Assembly: GCF_001613165.1 (NCBI RefSeq)
Contig: NZ_BDBV01000067.1
Span: forward strand, 56,127-120,126
DNA from: Nocardia mexicana NBRC 108244
Lineage (GTDB): Bacteria > Actinomycetota > Actinomycetes > Mycobacteriales > Mycobacteriaceae
DNA length: 64,000 bases
Reading direction: 5' to 3'
Shown here: positions 35,391 to 43,972 of the stretch, piece after piece
Position numbering within the stretch: the first letter of the stretch is position 1
How the letters are laid out: each line of letters opens with the position of its first letter
Program-made: the position numbers and the translations under genes
Notes under the pieces: generated by a model
Databases searched by the model: none
What the model was told of the DNA's origin: nothing
What the model saw: the letters and a program-made list of their open reading frames with translations, nothing else

Positions 35391-37046
35391 CTATTTCATG
35401 TCGAGGTCTCGGCGGCGGAAGCCATAGCCACCGATTCCGGCCAGGGCGGCCGCGAGCAGGGTGAGCACGACCATCGGAAGCCAGGTCATCGGCTCCAGCG
35501 GTAGTCCGGCGGCGTGCTCGAACGGCGACAGGTCCATGACCGCCTGGGGCAGATCCATGATGGGACCGAAGAATCCGAGGATCATCGAGAAGCCGAACAG
35601 CGCCCAGGCCGCACCGACCGCGGCGGGCACGACACCGAACAGCAGTGCCGCCACGCCGAGAACCACCAGAACGGCAGGCAGGTACACCAGATGCGCGGCG
35701 ATCACCTTCCACAGGTAGGTGCCGTCGCCGATCGAGATGGCCGAGGAGATCCCGAGTGCCAGCCCGGTCACGAGCAGCAGTGCCGCGGCGCCGACGGCGA
35801 GCACTCCGATCCAACTGCCGTACAACGCCCACCGGCCCGTGCCGGTCGCCAGGACCGGCTCCGCACGACCCCGGGTTTCCTCGCCACGCAGGGACTGGAC
35901 ACCGAGGATCGCGAAGATCACCACCAGCAGGGCGTCGAAGATGGCCATGGTGCTGATGTAGCCGTCCAGCATCCGGCTGGTGTCGCCGCCGAAGACCTCG
36001 ACGACCTGATCGGGCAGGTCCGCGAAGGAGTCCACCATCGTCTTCGTGAGCGCCCCGTACAGCAGGCCCATCGCCGCCAGCGCACAACCCCACCCGATGA
36101 GACTCGCCCGCTGCAGCCGGAAGGCCAGCGCGACAGGGGAATTCAGCCACAGTGCCGCGCGCGGGCTGCCGCGCCGGGCCGCCACCAGACCGGCATCGAG
36201 ATCGCGGCGCGACGACAGCGCGTAGCCGAGCGCCACGGCCGCACCGGCGAACACGAGCGACAGCACCAGCGGCCACCAGCGAGGGTCGGAATAGGCGCGG
36301 GTCTGCTGCGACCAGGCCAGCGGCGACAGCCATGACAGCGCGCTGCCGCCCTCGCGGATCGAATCACCCGCGGCGCGAACGACATACGCGACACCGAGCG
36401 CGGCACCGGCCAGGCCCGAAGCAGCCCGGGAGTACTCGGTGATCTGGACCGTCACCGCCGTGATCGCCGCGAAGACCAGCCCGACCGCGCCGACACCCGC
36501 CCCGAACAGCAGCGCGCCGTCGGCCTCGAGCCCCGCGAGTGGGAAGCTGGCCGCGACGAACAGCGACAGCACCACATTCGCACCCAACGCCACGACGAGC
36601 GCGGCGGTCAGCGGCGCGTACCGGCCGACGACGTTGGCGCGCACCAGTTCCGCGCGGCCGGTCTGCTCCTCCACGCGGGTGTGCCGGGAGATCAGCAGGA
36701 TGTTCATCAGCGCCGCCAGCAGCAGGAAGTACAACCCGTACACGGCGACGATGACGGATTCCACCGTGGGATGCGCCAAGCCGTAACCGGGGCCGGAAAT
36801 CAGTGCGCCCGTGGTGCCTTCGGCGAAGCTGCTGACCGCCTTCAGGTCTTCCTCGGTCTTGTACACCTGCGGCAGCGCACTACCGTAGTACAGGCTCATC
36901 ACCGTGATGCCCAGAATCCATGCGGGCAGCTTGATGCGGTCGCGGCGCAGCATGAACCGGATCAGCGTCGCGGTGCCGGTCAACGTGTCACTCCGCCGCG
37001 TCCGCGCGTACCGGCCGCGCGGCATCTCGGAGGTCAGCACGGTCAT
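35391..37046 (-). CDS. ABC-2 permease, polyketide antibiotic exporter type
   Basis: This 551-residue permease has about twelve hydrophobic segments and looks like two fused six-helix halves. This is the size and layout of tetronasin-type (polyketide antibiotic) exporter permeases in actinomycetes. RVEEQTGRAELVRANVVGRY and RGEETRGRAEPVLATGTGRW are duplicated coupling loops. Its ATG overlaps the ATPase stop (ATGA). Together with the ATPase at 37043 it would export an unknown hydrophobic compound. It is linked to two GbsR-like genes. Confidence 0.82.
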   Translation of the reverse strand: MTVLTSEMPRGRYARTRRSDTLTGTATLIRFMLRRDRIKLPAWILGITVMSLYYGSALPQVYKTEEDLKAVSSFAEGTTGALISGPGYGLAHPTVESVIVAVYGLYFLLLAALMNILLISRHTRVEEQTGRAELVRANVVGRYAPLTAALVVALGANVVLSLFVAASFPLAGLEADGALLFGAGVGAVGLVFAAITAVTVQITEYSRAASGLAGAALGVAYVVRAAGDSIREGGSALSWLSPLAWSQQTRAYSDPRWWPLVLSLVFAGAAVALGYALSSRRDLDAGLVAARRGSPRAALWLNSPVALAFRLQRASLIGWGCALAAMGLLYGALTKTMVDSFADLPDQVVEVFGGDTSRMLDGYISTMAIFDALLVVIFAILGVQSLRGEETRGRAEPVLATGTGRWALYGSWIGVLAVGAAALLLVTGLALGISSAISIGDGTYLWKVIAAHLVYLPAVLVVLGVAALLFGVVPAAVGAAWALFGFSMILGFFGPIMDLPQAVMDLSPFEHAAGLPLEPMTWLPMVVLTLLAAALAGIGGYGFRRRDLDMK

Positions 37047-37963
37047 CGCCCGTTCCCCTGCCCGTTGGCGCCCGCGGCGAGTTCGTCGCCGTAATGGCGC
37101 AGCATGAGTTCCTCCAGCGTGGGCGGATGACTGGTCAGGGCGTGAATACCTGCGGCGCTGAGCTTTTCGATTGCGTTGTCGAGGGCGGCTCCGTCGACGT
37201 CGAAGCGGATGCGGCCGTCCTCGGTCGAGACATGGTGCACGCCTTCGAGTTCCGCCAGACCGGTGACCGGCCGGACCGTCACCGCCTCGACCGAGGTCCG
37301 GGTCAGATGCCGCATTTCGGTCAGGGTGCCCGACTGCACGATCCGCCCGAGCCGGATGATGCTGACCCGGTCGGCGAGTTTCTCCACCTGGGCCAGGATG
37401 TGGCTCGACAGCAGCACCGTCGCCCCGGCGGCCTTCACCTCGTGGACGACGTCCTGGAATACGACCTCCATCAACGGGTCCAGCCCCGCGGTGGGCTCGT
37501 CGAGCAGGTACAACTCCACATCGGAGGCCAGCGCGGCGATGAGCGCGACCTTTTGACGGTTGCCCTTCGAATACGTGCGGCCCTTCTTGGTCGGGTCGAG
37601 GTCGAACCGCTCGATCAGCTCGTCGCGACGGCTCTCGTTCAGGCCGCCGCGCAACCGCCCGAACAGATCGATCGCCTCGCCGCCGGTGAGATTCGGCCAC
37701 AACTCCACATCGCCGGGCACATAGGCCAAGCGGCGATGCAGATCGACCGCATCGGTCCACGGATCACCGCCCAGCACAGTGGTAGTGCCCGCATCGGCCT
37801 GCAGCAGGCCCAATAGGACGCGGATCGTGGTCGTCTTACCCGCACCGTTCGGGCCGAGGAAGCCGTGCACCTCACCGCGGGAGACCTCCATGTCGAGGCC
37901 GTCGAGCGCAATGGTGGGGCCGAAAGTTTTACGCAATCCGGAGATGGCGATGGCGTTCTCCAT
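37043..37963 (-). CDS. ABC exporter ATP-binding subunit
   Basis: The 306-residue ATPase has Walker A GPNGAGKTTT, signature YSKGNRQKVAL, Walker B LYLLDEPTAGLDP and H-loop SSHI, with a C-terminal HPPTLEELMLRHYGDEL extension as in drug exporters. The ATG at 37963 is preferred over an upstream one that lies in the operator region. It is divergent from the GbsR-like regulator at 38056 across a perfect palindrome. It forms an operon with the large permease. Confidence 0.88.
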   Translation of the reverse strand: MENAIAISGLRKTFGPTIALDGLDMEVSRGEVHGFLGPNGAGKTTTIRVLLGLLQADAGTTTVLGGDPWTDAVDLHRRLAYVPGDVELWPNLTGGEAIDLFGRLRGGLNESRRDELIERFDLDPTKKGRTYSKGNRQKVALIAALASDVELYLLDEPTAGLDPLMEVVFQDVVHEVKAAGATVLLSSHILAQVEKLADRVSIIRLGRIVQSGTLTEMRHLTRTSVEAVTVRPVTGLAELEGVHHVSTEDGRIRFDVDGAALDNAIEKLSAAGIHALTSHPPTLEELMLRHYGDELAAGANGQGNGR

Positions 37964-37982
37964 ACGGAAACAGTACACGCTT

Positions 37983-37998
37983 TTCACAAAAGTGTGAA
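37983..37998. promoter_or_regulatory. Perfect palindrome, likely operator of the 38 kb regulators
   Basis: TTCACAAAAGTGTGAA is a perfect inverted repeat in the divergent promoter between the ABC ATPase (minus) and the GbsR-like gene (plus). TTTGAAAG 10 bases on partly repeats the half-site. The position about 20 bases from the ATPase start fits repression of both genes. Confidence 0.65.
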
Positions 37999-38055
37999 TA
38001 GTTTGAAAGCTATGATGTAGCTACTCGACGAGCATGAGACATGGGAGGTTGTTCG

Positions 38056-38574
38056 GTGTCGGCAGCGCAGGGGAATCAGCAGGAGGACGCGGTCCTGCGG
38101 TTCGTGGAACAGTTCGCCCTGCTGTTGACCGAATCCGGCATGCCCCGCATGTCGGCGCGGGTGTTCGCCTTCGTTCTCGCGGACGATGAAGAGCGCTACA
38201 CCGCAGGCGAACTCGCGCAAGGGCTGCGGGTCAGCCCCGCCGCGATCTCCGGGGCGGTCCGGCACTTGGTCCGCATCGGACTGCTCGGTCGCGAACGCGA
38301 GCCGGGCGCCCGGCAAGACACCTACCGCGTCTACGACGACGACGTCTGGTCGGCCATCACCATGCAGCGCGAGACCGCCCTCGACCGCTCGGTGCAGTTC
38401 CTCAACGAGGGCGTCGAGCTACTCGACCACGCCCGCCCCGGCGGCCGCCGAGTCCGCGAAACCCTGGAGTACTACCGGTTCCTGCGCGCCGAACTCCCCC
38501 AGACGATGCAACGATGGCAGCAACGTCGGCGCGAACTGTTCCCCGACGACTTCCCGACCGGCTCGAACGACTGA
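38056..38574 (+). CDS. GbsR/MarR-like regulator 1 of the exporter
   Basis: This 172-residue protein starts at a GTG with GGGAGG seven bases upstream; an ATG 15 bases earlier would overlap that ribosome-binding site. The HTH region is MSARVFAFVLADDEERYTAGELAQGLRVSPAAISGAVRHLVRIGLLGREREPGARQDTY, and the helical tail ends YYRFLRAELPQTMQRWQQRR. It is 13 bases upstream of a second, closely similar regulator. It probably represses the divergent exporter through the palindrome at 37983. Confidence 0.78.
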   Translation: MSAAQGNQQEDAVLRFVEQFALLLTESGMPRMSARVFAFVLADDEERYTAGELAQGLRVSPAAISGAVRHLVRIGLLGREREPGARQDTYRVYDDDVWSAITMQRETALDRSVQFLNEGVELLDHARPGGRRVRETLEYYRFLRAELPQTMQRWQQRRRELFPDDFPTGSND

Positions 38575-38587
38575 GAGGAGATCGACC

Positions 38588-39085
38588 GTGCCGGACGACC
38601 CCGACACCGTTGCCTCCGCGACCGCGCGCTTCGTCGAGAAGCTGGCACTCGGTCTCTCCGATATGGGCTGGCCCCGCATGCCCGCCCGCGTCTTCGCCGC
38701 ACTCATGATGAACGACGACGGCCGCATGACCGCGCGGGAGCTCGCCGACGCGTTGTCCATCAGTCCCGCAGCGGTTTCCGGCGCCGTCCGGTACCTCGAC
38801 CAGGTCGGACTCGTCGCCCGCGAACGCCTCCCCGGCGCCCGGCGCGACTCCTATCGCCTGTACGACGACCTTTGGTACGCCAGCCTCCTCAAACGCGACC
38901 GCATGATGAAGATGTGGGCCGAAACCGCCACCGAGGGAATAGAACTCATCGGCTCCGACTCCCCCGCCGGACACCGGCTCGCCGAAATGCGCGACTTCTT
39001 CGAATTCTTCGTCGCCGAACTACCCGTACTGTTCGACCGCTGGCACGAGCGGCGCGACACCGAAAACCGACACCGAACGACCTGA
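38588..39085 (+). CDS. GbsR/MarR-like regulator 2 (tandem paralogue)
   Basis: This 165-residue protein starts at a GTG preceded by GAGGAG. It closely resembles its neighbour: MPARVFAALMMNDDGRMTARELADALSISPAAVSGAVRYLDQVGLVARERLPGARRDSY. The C-terminal tail (EMRDFFEFFVAELPVLFDRWHERR) parallels both the neighbour and the regulator at 33955. A tandem duplication of the regulator is the simplest history. The two could form a heterodimer or respond to different ligands; the sequence does not decide. Confidence 0.78.
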   Translation: MPDDPDTVASATARFVEKLALGLSDMGWPRMPARVFAALMMNDDGRMTARELADALSISPAAVSGAVRYLDQVGLVARERLPGARRDSYRLYDDLWYASLLKRDRMMKMWAETATEGIELIGSDSPAGHRLAEMRDFFEFFVAELPVLFDRWHERRDTENRHRTT

Positions 39086-39175
39086 GACGACCACCCTGCC
39101 GGGCAACTCCGCAGATACGCTGCCAACGCGGCGGTTTCGACGCCGGGTGGCGGGTGATCGGGGTACCGTGAGCGG

Positions 39176-39310
39176 ATGCCCGAACCGACGGTCATCGTGC
39201 TGATCGCGACGTTCGTCGCCGCGATCCTGCTGTTACGCAGGTACAACCGAGCGCACGGCACACCGCCACAGCGCGAACTCGACGATCCTGGTTATCCGGA
39301 CGCGCAGTAA
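39176..39310 (+). CDS. Small single-helix membrane protein (44 residues)
   Basis: The frame from the ATG at 39176 encodes one transmembrane helix (TVIVLIATFVAAILLLRR) followed by a short polar tail ending DDPGYPDAQ. Third positions are G/C rich, as in true genes here. The ribosome-binding site is weak. There is no known family. It might be a small membrane protein of the exporter region. Confidence 0.45.
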   Translation: MPEPTVIVLIATFVAAILLLRRYNRAHGTPPQRELDDPGYPDAQ

Positions 39311-39487
39311 CGCCCCGCGGGCGAGTTGTCCGCCCATTTTCCTCGTCCGGCTCACCCGAGGTGTCGGACCGATTACCGCATCGTGTGCCGCTTTCCATTT
39401 GGTTACCGCTGTCGTGGCCCGCTTATCGTATTTTCCACGCGCACAGGAAATTCGAATAGAGCGTCTCCGACGGAGAGGAACTACACG

Positions 39488-39808
39488 ATGTTCGGGACTC
39501 TTTCTGTTGTCACGATCCAGGTCAAGGACCTCGACGCGATGACGGCCTTCTATCGCGACGTGATGCAGATGAGGGTGATGAAGTCGGGGCCGACTTTCAC
39601 CTCCTTCCACACCGGGAACGGTGGCGAACTGGTGCTGTGGAAGGACGCGCCGGTGCGAATGCTCCCCAACTTCGCGGGGGCCGATCTCGAGGCGGCGCGC
39701 GTCGCGTTGCGCGACGCCGGTGTCACCGAGATACTCGACCACCCCGGTGGGAAGCACATCTTCGCCTACGATCCGGACGGCAACACGATCGGCCTCAGCG
39801 ACGCGTAA
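39488..39808 (+). CDS. VOC-family protein
   Basis: The 106-residue single VOC module starts LSVVTIQVKDLDAMTAFYRDVMQM and ends HIFAYDPDGNTIGLSDA. His/Glu positions (VVTIQV, GGELVLW, PDGNTIGL) are as in the metal-binding fold, although key ligands are not all clear. A GGAGAGGAA-like sequence precedes the ATG at 39488. It is followed 43 bases later by an MFS transporter gene, and they may form an operon. Confidence 0.78.
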   Translation: MFGTLSVVTIQVKDLDAMTAFYRDVMQMRVMKSGPTFTSFHTGNGGELVLWKDAPVRMLPNFAGADLEAARVALRDAGVTEILDHPGGKHIFAYDPDGNTIGLSDA

Positions 39809-39851
39809 TTCCTTTGTGCCACACAGTCGTTCGAGTCGGACGGATCACGCG

Positions 39852-41048
39852 ATGGACCACTCGGAGAAAGTACTGACCACACCGGCCTCGACAACGCCCG
39901 CCCGCGGGCGCCGCGAGGCCGCCACGCTCGTCCTGCTGGGGACGCTCACCACGATGGCGGGAGCGACCGTGGCGCCCGCGATTCCGGGCATCCGGACCGC
40001 GTTCGCCGGCGTCCCGAACGCCGATCTGCTGGTGCGGATGATCATCACCACGCACGCGATCGCCATCGTGGCCTTCGCGCCCCTCGCGGGCCTGATCGCC
40101 GACCGGTTGGGGCGACGATCGGCACTCCTCGCCGGCCTGGTCGCCTTCGGTGTGGGCGGGAGTTCGGGCGCCTACCTGCCGAATCTCGCCGCCATCCTCG
40201 CCGGACGCATCATCCTCGGCGTAGGCGTCAGCCTCATCATGACCAGCAGCGTGGCGATGATCGCCGACAAATACGAGGGCGACGCCCGCCGGCGACTGCT
40301 CGGGCAGCAGGTCGCGGCCACCGCGTTCGGCGGCGTGGCGTTCCTGCTCGGCGGCGGCGCGCTGGCGGATCTCGACTGGCGCATGGTGTTTCTCGTCTAC
40401 CTGCTCGGTTCGCTGCTGATCGTGCCGACGCTCGCGTATCTACAGAACGCGGTACCTGCGAAACACCCTGTGGGACAAGGCGGCACGACTACGCCGTCGG
40501 TGCGGGCCCGGGTCGCGGCGCCCTTGGTCGCGATGCTGCTCGGCCAGATCGCGTTCTATGCCGTCCCGGTTCAGGTGCCGTTCCTGGTGGAGGACGAATT
40601 CGGAGCCGGGGCCCTGGCGTCGGGCACGGTGATCGCCGCCATGGTGTTCACGATGGGCATGGTGGCACTGCAATTCGCGCGCCTCCGGCCGCTCGCCGAC
40701 GAGCACACCCTGATGGCTCTGTCCTACCTCGCTATCGCGCTGGGCCTGCTGGTGATGTCCGTGGCGGGCACGCTGTACGTGCTCACGCTGGGCCTGTTCG
40801 TGATGGCCGCCGGGGTGGGGCTCATCATGCCCAACGCCGGCAACTGGGTCGTCACGGTCGCCCCGGAGCATTTGCGCGGCCGGTACAGCGGGCGCCTGAC
40901 GACGGCAATGTTCCTGGGGCAGTTCGTCTCTCCCATCGTTACCCAGCCCGTCGCCGACGCCCTCGGGATCCAGCCGACATTCGCGGTACTCGCTGCGGCC
41001 GCCCTGCCGGTCGCCGCCGTCTACTTCGTGCTGGGGCGCCGCCGGTAG
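39852..41048 (+). CDS. MFS transporter (drug/metabolite efflux type)
   Basis: This 398-residue protein has about twelve hydrophobic segments. The loop 2-3 motif GLIADRLGRRSALLAGLVAF and the motif GRIILGVGVSLIMTSSVAMIADKY are typical of MFS exporters. A conserved Arg-Gly pair (LRGRYSGRLTTAMFLGQF) lies in the second half. It probably exports or imports a small molecule. It is followed 85 bases on by a YczE-type membrane protein. Confidence 0.85.
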   Translation: MDHSEKVLTTPASTTPARGRREAATLVLLGTLTTMAGATVAPAIPGIRTAFAGVPNADLLVRMIITTHAIAIVAFAPLAGLIADRLGRRSALLAGLVAFGVGGSSGAYLPNLAAILAGRIILGVGVSLIMTSSVAMIADKYEGDARRRLLGQQVAATAFGGVAFLLGGGALADLDWRMVFLVYLLGSLLIVPTLAYLQNAVPAKHPVGQGGTTTPSVRARVAAPLVAMLLGQIAFYAVPVQVPFLVEDEFGAGALASGTVIAAMVFTMGMVALQFARLRPLADEHTLMALSYLAIALGLLVMSVAGTLYVLTLGLFVMAAGVGLIMPNAGNWVVTVAPEHLRGRYSGRLTTAMFLGQFVSPIVTQPVADALGIQPTFAVLAAAALPVAAVYFVLGRRR

Positions 41049-41133
41049 GAACGCGGATCGTCTCGACACCGAATCGACACCTATCAAAGGGAAAGCAGTT
41101 CTTCTGCTGCGATTCCAATCGTCAGGAGGTCAT

Positions 41134-41811
41134 ATGTTCACACCGCTTCGCGCCACCACGGAAGGTGCATTTCGGGACTATCCCGTCGTGCTGGCGAAAT
41201 ATCTTTCCGGCGCCGTCTTGTTCTCGCTCGGCGCCTATTTCTTCATCGCCTCACATATGGGCACCGACCCGCTCGACACATTCGCACTCGGCCTCAAGCG
41301 CCACATCCCGATCACCGTGGGAATCGCCCAGTTCGGTGTCGCGCTGATATGCGTTCTCGTCGTGACGGTCTGGGACCGGCGTCGACCCCCGCTCTCCTCA
41401 CTGGTCACCTTCTTCCTCTGCGGCAGCATGATCGACCTGCTGATGTGGAGTGACTGGGATCGGTCACTGCCGTCCGGGTACGGCATGCTCGTCGTGGCCA
41501 CCCTGCTCTGCGCCTACGGTTCGGCGCTGATCATCATGAGCGGTCTCGGAATTCGGGCCATGGATCTGGTGGCGATTCAGGCACTCCGCACGACCGGCCT
41601 GCCGTTCTGGATCGGCAAGGGCCTCATCGAGGGTGTGCTGCTGCTCAGCGGCTATCTGCTCGGCGGACCGGTCGGCGTGGGAACCGTCTTCTTCCTGGTC
41701 GGCGTCGATCTGCTCATCCAGCCGCTGATGCTGCTCAACAGGCGCATCCTCGGGCTCGCCAATCAGGGCATGCCCGGCCCCATCCGACAGCCCAGTGAGG
41801 CGATGGCCTGA
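41134..41811 (+). CDS. YczE/YyaS/YitT-family membrane protein
   Basis: This 225-residue protein has five to six hydrophobic segments: LSGAVLFSLGAYFFIASHMGTDPLDTFALGL near the start and SALIIMSGLGIRAMDLVAIQAL in the middle, the conserved blocks of YczE-like proteins. AGGAGG precedes the ATG. In Bacillus the YczE protein is required for surfactin production, but the biochemical role is unknown. Its place at the edge of a polyketide cluster is noted without further inference. Confidence 0.75.
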   Translation: MFTPLRATTEGAFRDYPVVLAKYLSGAVLFSLGAYFFIASHMGTDPLDTFALGLKRHIPITVGIAQFGVALICVLVVTVWDRRRPPLSSLVTFFLCGSMIDLLMWSDWDRSLPSGYGMLVVATLLCAYGSALIIMSGLGIRAMDLVAIQALRTTGLPFWIGKGLIEGVLLLSGYLLGGPVGVGTVFFLVGVDLLIQPLMLLNRRILGLANQGMPGPIRQPSEAMA

Positions 41812-41827
41812 ACCACGGGCGGTGGCC

Positions 41828-42628
41828 TCAGAACTTGTTCCGGAGGCCGCCGCCGAGTTCGGCGCCCAGCCGTTCGGCGTCCATCGCACGATGCAGCGGA
41901 GCCAGCAGTCCGGGCATGACACATCCGATCCTGGCCAGGAGGCGCACCTCGAGGGGAGCGACGACGATCTCGCCGACATCGTCGCGGACGGCCCGGACGA
42001 CCGCGCGGGCAACCTGTCGGGGGCTGACCGTCCGCATTCCACGCGGCAGGCTGCTCCCGCCGTCGGCGAACATGCCCGCATCTCGGACGAACCCAGGCTC
42101 GACCACGGATACACCGACACCGGCGCTGCCGAGGTCGTGGCGAAGCGCCAGGGAGAATCCGCGCAGGCCGAACTTGGTCGCGTTGTACAGGCTGACCATC
42201 GGGGCCGGGAGCAGGCCCGCGATGGACCCCACGAAGACGATATGTCCACGGCCGCGTGCCAGCATGCCCTCGGCGAAGTGACGTGCCAGCAGCATCGGGG
42301 CGCGGAGATTGACGTCGACGATCCGATCGAGCTCGGTGGTCGACAGCTCGAGAAGATGCCCGCCTGCGGGCAGGCCCGCATTGGCGATCAGGACATCGAC
42401 CGGACCGGAGTCGGCGGCCAGGCGGGCAACCTGGGCGGCATCGGACAGATCGGCGGCGATCGCGGTCGCGCCGAGTTCGGAAGCGAGTACGTCCAGCACG
42501 TCGGAGCGACGGCCGGTCACCACGAGTTCCGCTCCCTCCGTGGCGAATTCGCGCGCCACCGCGTGCCCGATGCCGCCGGTCGCCCCGGTGAGCAGAACCC
42601 TGGAGTCGGTGAGCTGACCGTGCGGCAT
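41828..42628 (-). CDS. Short-chain dehydrogenase/reductase, cluster edge
   Basis: This 266-residue SDR has cofactor motif TGATGGIG, NAG (ANAGLP), active-site Ser in GSIAGLLP and YNATKFG (Tyr-x-x-x-Lys). The C-terminus (RLLARIGCVMPGLLAPLHRAMDAERLG) matches SDRs acting on hydrophobic substrates. It runs in the same direction as the nitroreductase and SnoaL-like genes, with gaps of about 100 and 30 bases, so the three form a likely operon leaving the SARP-box promoter at 43865. Confidence 0.82.
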   Translation of the reverse strand: MPHGQLTDSRVLLTGATGGIGHAVAREFATEGAELVVTGRRSDVLDVLASELGATAIAADLSDAAQVARLAADSGPVDVLIANAGLPAGGHLLELSTTELDRIVDVNLRAPMLLARHFAEGMLARGRGHIVFVGSIAGLLPAPMVSLYNATKFGLRGFSLALRHDLGSAGVGVSVVEPGFVRDAGMFADGGSSLPRGMRTVSPRQVARAVVRAVRDDVGEIVVAPLEVRLLARIGCVMPGLLAPLHRAMDAERLGAELGGGLRNKF

Positions 42629-42724
42629 GATCGGATCCCTTTCGGCGCGAACAACAGTGCGTAGGCGAAATGAGCGCGGGGAGCCACAGCGTGCCGCGAC
42701 TCCCCCGCGCTACGGAATGAACGG

Positions 42725-43336
42725 TCAGGCGATCGAGACGACCTCGTCGTAGTCGAGCCGAGGCGACCGCGGAAACCACGCGTCCGGGCCCGGCTTGCCG
42801 ATATTGACCACGACCAGGGAGCTGTGCGTGCCGTCGGGGAAGAATTCCTTGTCGACACCGGCCGCGTCGAATCCGTTCATCGGCCCCGCGGCCAGCCCGG
42901 CGGCGCGGATGCCGAGGATGAAGTAGCCGACCTGGATGAGGGCGTTGAAGCGAGCCGAGTCGGCGCGGATTTCGTCGTCGGCGAAATAGTCCTTGGCGTC
43001 GGGGGCGTGCGGGAACACCTTCGGCAGCTGATCGTGAAAGTTCAAGTCCGCGGCGAGGATCGCGGTCAGGGGCGCCGTGGCGGTCTTGGGCTTGTTGTTG
43101 TCGATCATGTGTTCGACCAGCCGCGCCCGCGCCTGTTCGCCGCGGACCAGCACGATACGCATCGGCTGCTGGTTCATCGACGTCGGGCCGAACTTGATCA
43201 GCTCGTAGATCTCGCGGATCACGTCGTCGCCGACCGGCTCGTCGGTGAAGGTGTTCGCGGTCCGTGCCTCGCGGAACAGCAGGTCCTGCGCCTCCGCGGC
43301 CAGTGCGAGGCCGGTGGCGGGTTGCGCGATATTCAT
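42725..43336 (-). CDS. RutE-like nitroreductase-family protein
   Basis: The 203-residue FMN-binding nitroreductase fold begins DLLFREARTANTFTDEPVGDD, contains IKFGPTSMNQQPMRIVLVRG (phosphate-binding) and ends GKPGPDAWFPRSPRLDYDEVV. This is the RutE/malonic-semialdehyde-reductase branch. Within a polyketide cluster such enzymes could reduce a quinone or enoyl group; the substrate is unknown. It is 31 bases from the SnoaL-like gene. Confidence 0.8.
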   Translation of the reverse strand: MNIAQPATGLALAAEAQDLLFREARTANTFTDEPVGDDVIREIYELIKFGPTSMNQQPMRIVLVRGEQARARLVEHMIDNNKPKTATAPLTAILAADLNFHDQLPKVFPHAPDAKDYFADDEIRADSARFNALIQVGYFILGIRAAGLAAGPMNGFDAAGVDKEFFPDGTHSSLVVVNIGKPGPDAWFPRSPRLDYDEVVSIA

Positions 43337-43367
43337 GGGTATCTCCTTGGGTCGGTAGGTGTTTCGG

Positions 43368-43787
43368 CTAGTCGTGGGCCACGCGCCGGGAGCGGGTCAG
43401 CAGGGCGCCGTCGACTCGGACCAACACGTCGTGCACCACGCAGCTGGGCGCGATCTCCGGCTGCTGCCCGGGGCGAATCTTGACGACCAGGCAGTAGGCG
43501 GTGGAGACGATCGAACCGTCGTCCTGCGGCTGCAGGTTGATCATGTTGAACCAGTGCCGCCGCTGCATCGGATCGTCTTCGAATCGCTTGTGGAACGCGA
43601 CCAGGTCGGACACGATGCCCGCCCGTGTCCGCGCCGGTGGGCGGCCGGGTGTGTGCTCGAATTCCGCGTCCTCGGTGAAGGTCTCGGCATATCCGGTGAT
43701 GTCGCGGCCGTCGAGCCGCTGCATCTGCTCGGCATAGAACTGCTGCACCTCGGCGTACAACTCGGTCCTGCTGGCGACGGTCGGCAT
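43368..43787 (-). CDS. SnoaL/NTF2-like protein of the polyketide cluster
   Basis: The 139-residue alpha+beta barrel begins TELYAEVQQFYAEQMQRLDGRDITGYAETFTEDAEFEHTP, the helix-strand start of SnoaL/NTF2 folds, and continues with ARTRAGIVSDLVAFHKRFEDD. The start is fixed by GGAGGAG eight bases upstream of the ATG. Relatives in aromatic polyketide clusters act as cyclases or hydroxylase partners; the role here is inferred from context. It is the first gene of the minus-strand operon from the 43.9 kb promoter. Confidence 0.72.
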   Translation of the reverse strand: MPTVASRTELYAEVQQFYAEQMQRLDGRDITGYAETFTEDAEFEHTPGRPPARTRAGIVSDLVAFHKRFEDDPMQRRHWFNMINLQPQDDGSIVSTAYCLVVKIRPGQQPEIAPSCVVHDVLVRVDGALLTRSRRVAHD

Positions 43788-43864
43788 GGCTGGCTCCTCC
43801 AACAACGGTGTGCCCGCCGGGGATTCGGCGGGCCTCGACTGCGCCCCAGCGTCCCCGATCGCAC

Positions 43865-43882
43865 TCGAGCATCGGTCCAGCG
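43865..43882. promoter_or_regulatory. SARP-type heptamer pair in the 43.8-43.97 kb divergent promoter
   Basis: TCGAGCA-tcgg-TCCAGCG has two heptamers with an 11-bp period (4-bp spacer). This is the arrangement bound by ActII-ORF4-type SARPs (TCGAGNN repeats). It lies between the SnoaL-like gene (minus) and the ketoreductase gene (plus). CTATAG near 43902 is a possible -10 for the plus strand. One heptamer has a mismatch. Confidence 0.5.
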
Positions 43883-43972
43883 CGCGGTGAGTTGACCGGA
43901 GCTATAGGACCGGCAGCGAGCCTGGAGGTCGGACACTCCGGCGAGTCCGGACAACCGACCGATGGAGGAACT

